NCBI GenBank assembly: GCA_036925085.1
Contig: JAUPFP010000005.1
Span: 4,431,383-4,495,382 of the forward strand
Length of the DNA: 64,000 bases
From: Brachycybe producta
Taxonomy: Eukaryota > Arthropoda > Diplopoda > Playtdesmida > Andrognathidae
Reading direction: 5' to 3'
The notes under the pieces were generated by a model, which searched no databases, was not told the DNA's origin, and saw only the letters and a program-made list of their open reading frames with translations. A program made the translations under genes and the position numbers. Shown piece by piece: positions 55,374 to 64,000 of this stretch; position 1 is the stretch's first letter; the number at the start of each line of letters is the position of its first letter.

Positions 55374-58300
55374 TTAGGATTGACGAGCTCCGACAGCCAC
55401 CAAAAGATTATGTAACGAATAATGAAGAAGGTGAAGTCCGACCGATTTGGCCGGATACGAACAAAGGAGTTCTGGAGAAGTGTGGTTGTCGGCTCTAGAG
55501 AACGAGACACGGAGTCAAAGCTTTTATCTTTAAATGACGATAAACACTATGATGAAGAGGGCTTACGGGTTGGCGGCAGCGACACCTTTACGCGTGTCCC
55601 ACAATCGGATGGTTCCATCGAGACCACCTATTGTAGAAAACATGGACAAGATCATCATCGTAAATGGTATCGGTAAGTAAACAAACGGTTTGGTTTTTTT
55701 TTTATCGACGTAGTGCAGAAAGCCGATAAGAGCGCCATTTTTGAAACAACTTATAAAATAAATTCAAAATTAATTTGAAACTAGAATAATAACAGACTGG
55801 CTTAAAGTACTGACATTTTTTTTAAAGAAACTTTTTGTGGAAATTTAAAAATGTGATTTTCCTAATTAAGTAACCTAATAGCAATTTAATAAATAATTTT
55901 CCTTAACACCAACGTTCCAATGTCCTCTATGTACGCTTGTAAAAACTACTCTCATCTCTTGTAAAAACTGGTCCAAACGCAACGTTTTATTATTAGTTTA
56001 AGTTAACTAACCTGAAGCTAACGACGAGTTATCACGACTAAAACAGAGGCTGTAAACAGTGTCAATGTGTCCACGGAGTTCCTTTAACATGGTTCCGGCA
56101 CCCAGATCCCAAATTCGTATTCGCCTGTCCTCTCCTGCGGTTCGAAATAGAAACGTACAAAATGGTTAATCGAACAACAGAAGATCTTGAATGATATTGT
56201 AACACGATTTCGCATCGTACCGGCAGAAGCCAAAAATTGTCCATTTGGCGAGAACGCTAAAGCAAAGATCGTCCCTCTGTGACCCTGAAAAATGCGAACC
56301 ATTTTGCCTTCTTGAACGTTCCATAAACGAACGGATTTATCGCTCGATCCCGTGGCTACGTAACTCGCATTTGGATGGAACTTGACACACTAGAAACAAC
56401 CGAAGACAATTTGTACGAGATCGATTGTTAATTGAGGCTGTGACAAGATGGCAATTACGTCCACATCCATTTCGTGTCCGGCAAATATCCTGACTGGATA
56501 AGTCCGATCGAGATACCAGAGTTTTGCCGTTCTATCCTGAGATGCAGTTGCAAAATAGCTCCCGATTGCACTGTCGAAGATATGCTTTGTAGTATTACAA
56601 TTATGGCTAATTCTTTGGTTAACACGTGATATTGTTATACCTGCAATCAATGTCCCAAACGGGATAATTGTGACCTCTGTACAGTGTCACATTCGAATGA
56701 GATTCGGTGCTCCAAGCTCGAACTAAAAATAAAAGGAACTTTAAACTTTCGTGTTGTCAATGTTAGGCTCGAGTTTGAGAAGTCTAGAGTTCTCGATTCC
56801 TTGTTTTAAATTTGAAATTGATGTAAAACAACAATTTTAAATTTTTCAAGAAGCATATATCAAAAGTTATGAACTTTGAATTTTATTTTTATAAAATTTC
56901 TTTTAAAAAGCAGCTTCACCATTTTGCCGAATTAAGCTGAGCGTCCACTAGATCGGTGGGGCAAAACAGCCCTCAAACAAAATGCACGTAAATGAATGGG
57001 GCCCTGTCCATTAGGGCGCTGGAGCGGAGCAGGGCCGCTCTGGAGAAAGTCTGAGAAGTCTTGAAGTAGGCGTCGCGCCGCTCTACCGCCCTAATGGACA
57101 GGTGAGCAATTTGGAATTCATCGGGTTACTGAGCCAAAATGGTGCCATACTTTGCAAGAACGGAGGGGACAAAACCGACGCACCGTGCTGCTTTTCACAG
57201 TGGACGGACCTCATCTTGCAAACTATGCGCCGCGCCACTCCAGCCCACGGACCTGGTGGATGCTCAGCTTTACGCAACAAAAAAGAATGCGTTTTCCACT
57301 TAGTATAAATTCACCCCTTGGACGCTTTTCGTATCGTTTACACTTACTAAAGATTAAAGACTGAAAAAGAACTTCACCTGTCGTATCTTCGGAGCAGGAA
57401 AGCAATAACGGGAAGTCGGGAACAAAAGAAACTCCATAAACGGGTCCACTGTGAGCTCGCATCGTTTTCATTTCGCAACCGTTAGCGTCTAAAACTGTTT
57501 CACTGCAATATCACATTTCAAACGTAAGGTATCGATCGCACCGAAATTGTCGCTTACTTTTGTAAACGGATTTCGTTATTATTTTCGTACGCATTCGATT
57601 TCGTCGGATCACGATCGAAGTAACAGGTGTCGTAGTCACAAGCCAAGCGAACCCTCGAGACTCCACTGGCGATTCCTGTCGACACGAGAGGCGCAGGAGT
57701 CAAGCTCCAAAGACGAATCGCAGAATCTTCGTAACCGCCGGCCACCAAAGAGATATCGTTCGAAAGGCACACGGAACTAAGTCTTTAAATTTACATAATT
57801 AATTTGATTTAATTAGAATCAAACAGCTTGAGGAAAAATAATCGTTTAGATAATATACCGTGCAGAAAAACGATGAGAACACAATTTTGAATTATTCAAA
57901 ATGGGATATAGACATTTGCCTTTAGACACTTGCTCTAAAGAGACGTCTGCCCTAAAGGAAGGTTGCCTTAAAGCCACTTTTTTTCTCTTTTCATATGGTT
58001 TTGTGCCTTTCGGTGATGTATGTATGTGTGTATGTATGTATGTATGTATGTATGTATGTATGTTTGGCTTGACGAGTATTTTACTCGAAAATTCTTAACT
58101 AAAAGCGTTTCCGTCGATTTTCTGTGTACCATTTGAAAATGAAGAAACCAAGTACCCTTGAAAAGTGTTTGTGAAGGTGTACAAACAGATGGACGGTTGA
58201 TTCGGTGGACCTTCTTTGACTTTCTGTATCGCACTTTCAAGAGATCTGAGTTCTGATTCGCTGGCGGTTTCCGCCTTCGTTTCGGCACCGATTTTTGATC

Positions 58301-60146
58301 CCACCTTCGTATTGCTTTTTAACCGATCTTCGTACAGGTGGAGGTTGTTCTTTTCAGTATTCTGAACTAAAAAAAAAACACGATAAGAAAAAACAAGATT
58401 CACAAAATTGGAATCGAAAATGTAACACGATCTTAGAAAACCTTTGATTTCAATGTGTAAATTTAGAATCTGCAACAGAATCAGATGATTGTTTCCACGT
58501 AGAAAACGCAACAGGTAATCAAAAACGTCTTCGGACAATCGAACCGTGTATTTGTTTTCTCTGTATAAAAAAAAAACAATAACCGGTTTTAAATCGTATG
58601 ATAATTTTAATAAAAATATCAAAAAAAAAAAAATTATAAAATTATTGCAGTTACAAAAAGTTACTTTATGTTGTTTACGGTGGTTTTTACGACAATATGT
58701 TTAAAAATAAATATTTTATTACAGTTTGAAAATTTTCTTGAAACATTCGACTATAAAAATAAATCGTAAAATTTGATCACTTTCTAACTGCTGCAAAAAC
58801 TTTATTATTAATGATTTCATAATTTAAAACGTTTTTAACATGGTCTGTGATCGCCTACTATTCTAGTTTTTAATAAACATAAAAGTTGTTATTTATGAAA
58901 AACAGTTGCATAAATTTATAACGGCTGGTTTTGAATCTATTGATTTAAAAACAAAATATATGAATTTGAAGCAAAATAAAATCAGCATTGCGATGCGAGA
59001 GGTGATTTTACTCGAACCTGAAAACCTTGACACTTGGATATTTCGAAGGATCCTGACCAGTAGAAACGTTGACGAGACCTTCGATCGTTCCCTTGTACTC
59101 CGCGACATCGGCAAACAAACCCTGATGTCGATTACGAAACTTCTGAGCTGAAAAACAAAACGAAAACGTCAGACTTTTGTCTCTCGACAACGACGACACC
59201 CGAGTATAGTACGTCACCCGGCGTTTTCTGTCCGTTTTTGACCAATTCCAAATACAAATGGACAAAAACGGGAAACAAGATGTGAGTGAGTTCCGACTTG
59301 TACGGTTCGATCGCTTCGCTTACGAACGATTTCAACCTGTGATCGACATGAGAGAAACCAATAAAATAAGCACGACCAAAATCCTTTAGTTTTTTTTTTA
59401 ATGTTTTGACAATAAATAAAAACATATTTTGTAAAACAACTCATGAAAGATTTTCAAAATTCATTTGAAACTAGAAAAGTAAAGAAAGATGCATAGATAA
59501 TTTTCATCATGTTATCTTTAAAAAATAAACTTTTTATCACAGTTTTTCTGATCAACAAGAACAGTAATAAATATGTTTCGAACTTCGCATATGTTTATTT
59601 TTTAAAGATATCACAATATTTTTTCACATCTCGTATTAGTTTCAAATAAATCTCGTAAAACTTTTTCTAAGGTGCTTCAAATAAAATCGTGTCCACAGTG
59701 TTCCGAACAGTTCTGTTAAGACTGTTCCTCCCAATGAACGAGGAGGAGGGTTCACCTGGTGAACTGTTGGTCGATTGCAGTTACGTCTCTATTGATGCTA
59801 CTGTAACAAATGACGTTCTTTTCACTCGATTCGTTCGTCATTGCGCCCAACAATGCCAATTCCTGAAGACTTTGTGACAGTTTCAGTTCATTCTTCTTGA
59901 ATGTATCCGATTCCTAAATCAGATCAAAATTGGAAACAATAAAAAAATATAGAAAATTTGTTCAAGTATTTCATTCATTCGACAGCTCAAAACTTAAGAC
60001 CATTAAGAGCTAGTAATGGTTTTAAGTTCAAACCGTCATCTGTAATAATCTACGTTTAAAAAAGAACGATACTTTACGGTGTATTGACGTCGCTTTAAGT
60101 AGTTCCCAGCGGCGTTTACAGCATGTTCACAACGAACTTTCTTCAT
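55374..60146 (-). CDS. TAF5L: TAF5L (PAF65-beta), WD40 subunit of SAGA, complete, 14 exons
   Basis: WD40 scaffold of the SAGA/PCAF histone acetyltransferase complexes. Minus-strand exons: 60146-60078, 59913-59756, 59336-59218, 59147-59018, 58560-58442, 58366-58156, 57782-57558, 57502-57378, 56722-56641, 56570-56459, 56389-56221, 56134-56012, 55627-55567, 55494-55374; every phase joins, giving 607 residues (human TAF5L 589). N-terminus MKKVRCEHAVNAAGNYLKRR matches TAF5L. The NTD2 region (about 76-200) has ILFPVFVHLYLELVKN and ENKYTVRLSEDVFDYLLRFL. AIQKVKEGPP precedes the propeller. WD repeats from about 270: GGYEDSAIRLWSL; AHSGPVYGVSF; YRGHNYPVWD; ASQDRTAKLWYLDRTYPVRI, FAGH; GSSDKSVRLWNV; GHRGTIFALAFSPNGQFLAS; EDRRIRIWDL; GHIDTVYSL; GLDGTIRLWDT. 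The end LHNLLVAVGARQS aligns with the family C-terminus. DRTYPVRIFAGHEMDVD and KVKEGPP favour TAF5L over TAF5. It is tail-to-tail with SLC17-B and head-to-head with TRAPPC9. Confidence 0.94.
56932..57273. mobile_element. TIR element (MITE) inside a TAF5L intron
   Basis: TAAGCTGAGCGTCCACTAG with GTGG at the left opposes CCACGGACCTGGTGGATGCT and CAGCTTTA at the right. It lies wholly within the intron between 57378 and 56722 and includes an inner inverted repeat (CCATTAGGGCG against CGCCCTAATGG). Confidence 0.65.
58017..58063. repeat. (TGTA)n microsatellite
   Basis: About eleven TGTA units in the TAF5L intron between exons 58366-58156 and 57782-57558. Confidence 0.95.
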
Positions 60147-61035
60147 TGTTCTCTCATCCAATACGTTTAATTTTCAATAATCACATGTTTTCGTTGTTTC
60201 AAAAACAAACAACTGTCACGCACAAATCGTTTTCCGTATTCTCTGTGGCTTTTCCGTGTCACCTCTTAGCTCCAGCCTCATTTAAGTGGATGGTTGTTGA
60301 TTCATTGTTTCCGTTTCGGGTTTTAGGTTTACCTCATGTTATGCTGCTATTGAACTCTGTAGTACTACTACTGCTGCTGCAACGAAGGAAGGGGAGGAGA
60401 AGGAGGTGGATCCGATTTATGCATAAAGTCGATTGTTTTTTTTCACTTTATTAACTAAAGTTATTGACTCGAAAGATTTTTATACGCACAAAAATGTAGT
60501 CAGTTCGTTTGTCTTTCATTATAAACTCTGTTTCTTCTGTTATTTTTAGGTGAGAATCTTGTTTTTGTGGTTTTTTTTCTTGACGGTAGATTCTGAATAT
60601 GAGTTGTTCGTTTCAATGATTCAGTTACTTTTTCATTGGTTTTCACGTCGTTTTTGGAAGTTTTTCTTCAGTTTTCATCTGTAAATATGGTAATATTTGA
60701 TAAGGAAAAAGATTGTTTCGATAATAAAATACTTATTAAACATAATTCAGAAAGAAATGTGACATTTGGTGGTACCTCCTGGTAATTATATTATAGGATG
60801 ATTTCGCGCAAAGAAAAAAGCTAAATTTTGCAGACGATTTGAGTTCATTTTCATGTGATACCAGCTGTTTTCTTGTACTATAGAATCCTGTTTTCAGAAT
60901 ATTTTAAAGTATATTTCTTGTTTTAACAGTTCCGCTTGAAATGATTCGTATTTGGAATCGTGTTTGAATCCACAATCCGCGTCGATGAGATCGAGCGTCA
61001 CCGTCATGTTCAACAACCCTCCCCCAGAAACTACC
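60147..61035. promoter_or_regulatory. Shared upstream region of TAF5L and TRAPPC9
   Basis: The two start codons diverge across about 890 bp, so the interval must hold both promoters. I see no clear TATA box, no CpG-rich stretch and no recognisable gene; the 102-codon frame at 60146-60454 has no family match. A shared bidirectional promoter is inference. Confidence 0.45.
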
Positions 61036-64000
61036 ATGAGTTACCCTGACTACAAACAAAGGGCCAAAGATCATGGAAGTCTTTTGATTCTGGTTAAACA
61101 GATCGGTAATACGAATGAAGGACGATAATGATCGAAAGGAGGCGATTTAAATATAGGTTTTGATTTTTTTTTTTTCTTTTCATTTTCGACAGGTCAGAAC
61201 ATGGCGCCAAAATGTTTCAACGTCGCTTTTGACCGAATCTGTCGTTTGCAACACATCAAACTGCCAGAATCTCAAACTGGGGGCCAAAGGGGAGTATGGG
61301 TACGATACAAACGGAACTACGCCATCGAAAACAACGAATGGGGAGACTTTCAGGCTCATCGCAAAGTCTTGGGACTCATTTGTATAGGTTGAGTTTCATT
61401 CTTATATTTAGTTTCTAGATTTGAACCAAAAACAACATGATTGTTTAAAAAAAATAAAGTTAAAATTGTAAGTAAAATGCAATTAAAACAAAAAATTGAT
61501 GTGATTTATTAATAGCTGATTTTTGAACTCCGGTTATCCTGCATTTCAGGAGCAACACTAAGGAGAAATTGAGATTGAGCCACTCAAATCTGATTAGCCT
61601 TTCTTTCAGAAGCAAAATTCAAACCGTTTTAGAAACTAGACTGGTTGCTCATTCACTCAACTGTATTTTCATTTTGACATCTTAAAAAAGCTTCTTATCC
61701 GAGTTTGAAAATGACACAATTTTAAGCAGACGATACTTTTCATTTTCTTCTATAAAAAATTCGTTGTTTATTACATCGGTTGGTCAACCAGTCGATAGTT
61801 TGACTATAGAATATTCTACTATCGCGATAATATTAAAATATCGCCATCGGAACACCACTGGTTACAATGTCTTGTTCTATCTAAATGTATGTTTCCACTT
61901 GGACTTATGTGTCTGTTTACATGTGTCTGAGTAGAAACAATGCTTTTAAGTAATTATATAGACAGTAATCGAAGGGTCCGTAATTAATAATGTGTTTTTT
62001 TCCCTTGGTGAAAGTCCACTTATGATTATCAAAAAGAAATTATCATTAATTTTTATTTTTTTAAATGTCATTGATATTTTACAGGAAAATGCGGTTCTCA
62101 GGACGAATTGGACAGTCTTTGTGCTGAACACGAAAAGATAAGAGAGCGTTATTTGACTACGTTGTATGATTCGAGGTGTGTCGTCTTTGGAGAGAAGGAC
62201 GAATGTCACACTTCGAACGGAAGTTACGAAGATTCCCGACGATCGGGAGTCGAGAACGTTAATTGCGATGTCTTGAACGTACTGAACAAACAAGGAAGTG
62301 ATCAAGATAGTGGTGTTTTTGATACTCAGAATGCCGACGTTGTCGATCCAACGAAAGATAAGACTTTGACAGCACCGTTGATCGAGACTCCTTTGCTCAT
62401 GACGACAGTTGACGGATCGATTCAGAGTAAAAGCGTAGAACCGATCGAAACACGGCTGATGGCCATTTCGATGTCCACAAACGGCGATTCTCTATTTCCC
62501 TTTCCTCTCACTTCGACGATTCCGTCTCCTTCGAGTCCGATGTCGCCGGCCGGATCGATTGAAAGTAGTTCCGACACTCCGACTAGTCCTCGTAGTTTGG
62601 CGGACGACGTTCCGTCTCCGTCCGACGATCATTCCAGTAGTTCGACTCCTACTAACAGCAGTCAGAAGAGCGATGCGAGTTCGGACAGTTCTTCGCACTG
62701 CCCGAAACCGTTTCTTCCTCCTCAGAACTTGAAGACGACCGTTTTGTATTACAAAAACGAACAGGAAAGTTCTACTCAATTAGAAAAAGATCTATACGAC
62801 TTTATCTGCTCTCTCTTTTGGGTGCTGGAGTCGAAACGACTCGATCGTTCTCACGAAAAAGTCGATCGGTTACCTCTACTGTACGCGCCGTTCGAAAAGA
62901 AAGATTTTGTTGGGTTAGACATGGATAGCAGGTGATTGAACTAATGTTTCTTCAGTGTTGGAAACAAAAATCATGATTTTTAAGTAAAAAAAATCCAGTT
63001 ATTCACAGGGTGGATTGATTTAAATCGCGATTTAAGTCAAATGGTTTTTTAATAAAAATCAGATTTGTTTCATTTTTTTAAAACAGATTTTTTTTAATTT
63101 TTTTTTTTAAATTTTTAAATTGAATTTTATTTCAAAAACGTCACTGTGACTTAGGTTATCCTGTTTTTAATAAATATTTTAAGAACTTCGAAAGTGTTTT
63201 AGAAACTATAATTATAGAATAGTAACTGAATCACGTAGAAATATTGGCATATTGATTTCTTTAAAAGGAAGCTTTTTTATTGTAATTTGAAAATAACCAA
63301 ATTTTTAGTTTTTCGACGACGTTATCAAACGATTTTTTCGCCAATTTGAAGGTTAAAAATTCGATAATTTGAAATTTCTATAAAAAAAGTTTATTTTATT
63401 TTAAAGATATCAACAAGAAAATTCCATTTCGTCAAGGCTGCGTCACATTGGATACTCACGTTCCGCTCACACTGTTGCGCGCTACAATTGAAATTGAATG
63501 AAAGGAAATCTATGGGAGTGTTCACATTGGTGTGAACGCCGCCACGCTTACGTGCACTCATACTGACCGCCGCGATCTTTATCGAGAATATTTTGGGCGT
63601 TCGAACTTCAGCGCACCCTGAACCGAGTGTCTAGTGTAAACAAGATGCACGCGGCTCGGTCACACAAGACACGGTGTAGAGCGTTGGTGTTACTACCTCA
63701 GAACGTGCCACGAGTGTGAGTGTTCCGAGAGCGGGAACACGGCTTGACCAATGGCGTAACACAACCTTTGCTATTATACTTTTTAAAGCACTTACAGTTT
63801 ATTCTTAAGGTGGCGCCATAGTTGAATTTTGCGAAACGTTAATACTAATTATTAACAAATTTTATATTATCCCAAAATTAGAAAACAAATTACTAAGAAA
63901 AATCATTTTGGAAAATTAAAACTTATTTAAATCCTAACCTACATGTGGTATAATTTTCTATTAACTAATAGGGATTACTTTTTGTTTATGTCGTTTTTAG
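61036..64000 (+). CDS. TRAPPC9: TRAPPC9 (NIBP/Trs120 homologue), N-terminal part, truncated by window edge
   Basis: Subunit of the TRAPPII tethering/GEF complex at the Golgi and recycling membranes. Exons in the window: 61036-61105, 61193-61387, 62085-62931; phases join, and a further exon probably starts at 64001 because the window ends in TTTTTAG. The N-terminus [20 protein letters not shown] matches the TRAPPC9 start. [26 protein letters not shown] and [10 protein letters not shown] are hallmark strings, as are [16 protein letters not shown] and [16 protein letters not shown] at the end of exon 3. Between residues about 125 and 315 lies a long acidic/Ser-Pro-rich stretch where the human protein has only about 25-30 residues. 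Start ATG is supported by alignment with the family. 371 residues of an expected 1100 or more are visible. Confidence 0.93.
61540..62035 (+). repeat. Intronic repeat shared with SLC17-A intron
   Basis: In TRAPPC9 intron 2. Matches 32820-33690 through GTTTTAGAAACTAGA, TCGATAGTTTGACTAT, CTACTATCGCGATA, TGTTCTATCTAAATG, TAATCGAAG, TAATTAATAATG and CTTGGTGAAAGTCCACTTAT. The AGACTCATGTGTCTG-like part is present in both. Confidence 0.55.
62932..64000. other. TRAPPC9 intron 3
   Basis: Donor AG|GTGATT at 62932, probable acceptor at the last bases of the window. Contains the dispersed core GTGTTTTAGAAACTA at 63192, a TTTATTTTATTTTAAAGATATCAAC block like those at 13.2 and 19.0 kb, and from about 63437 a GC-richer segment with CTCACGTTCC/GGAACACGG-type inverted ends suggesting another TIR element. 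No exon seen. Confidence 0.5.

Noticed and set aside
55422-55676. Plus-strand frame of 84 codons
   Set aside because: It is the antisense of the last two TAF5L exons and the 72-nt intron between them; the minus strand gives GGLDGTIRLWDT and the conserved C-terminus.
57547-57780. 77-codon plus-strand frame
   Set aside because: Antisense of TAF5L exon 57782-57558.
60146-60454. 102-codon frame upstream of TRAPPC9
   Set aside because: It begins at the TAF5L start region on the opposite strand, has low-complexity content and no family match; probably chance.
62492-62779. Minus-strand 95-codon Arg-rich frame
   Set aside because: Antisense of the Ser-rich TRAPPC9 insertion; the Arg content mirrors Ser codons on the other strand.

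Overview
The window is AT-rich nuclear DNA from an intron-rich animal. All genes are spliced with GT-AG introns, and their products match bilaterian families (E2F, SLC17, TAF5L, TRAPPC9). Mariner, hAT and RTE-like LINE remnants and very many short inverted-repeat elements fill the non-coding DNA. I lean towards an invertebrate, perhaps an arthropod, but the sequence alone does not fix the phylum.

Layout: 1-3740 looks like non-coding or 3'-UTR sequence of a gene to the left. 3.8-14 kb is a repeat field holding a hairpin cluster, a 2.2-kb foldback element with an alternating purine/pyrimidine minisatellite, and several TIR elements. 14505-17904 (minus) is a complete seven-exon E2F1/2/3-type transcription factor, with a cluster of E2F sites about 0.5 kb upstream. 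Head-to-head with it, a probable first exon at 19470 (plus) leads through a repeat-filled 10.6-kb intron into an SLC17 anion transporter (core exons 30099-37235). 37.7-45.5 kb is again repeats, including a 32-bp satellite. A second, paralogous SLC17 gene (45574-55262, plus) follows, with nearly identical exon sizes and phases. Tail-to-tail with it lies a 14-exon TAF5L gene (60146-55374, minus), the WD40 scaffold of SAGA. Head-to-head with TAF5L is the start of TRAPPC9 (61036 onward, plus), which runs off the right edge; the last two bases of the window look like a splice acceptor.

The genes do not form one pathway: one cell-cycle regulator, two duplicated vesicular/lysosomal-type anion transporters, one chromatin co-activator subunit and one vesicle-tethering subunit. 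The main points of interest are the E2F site cluster, the divergence of the SLC17 pair (loss of the transmembrane-4 histidine, a 60-nt stop-free intron, one intron difference), a long Ser-rich insertion in TRAPPC9, and an unusually dense and nested set of hairpin/TIR elements.

Exon coordinates were deduced by eye from reading frame, splice consensus and remembered family sequences. No alignment or database search was run.
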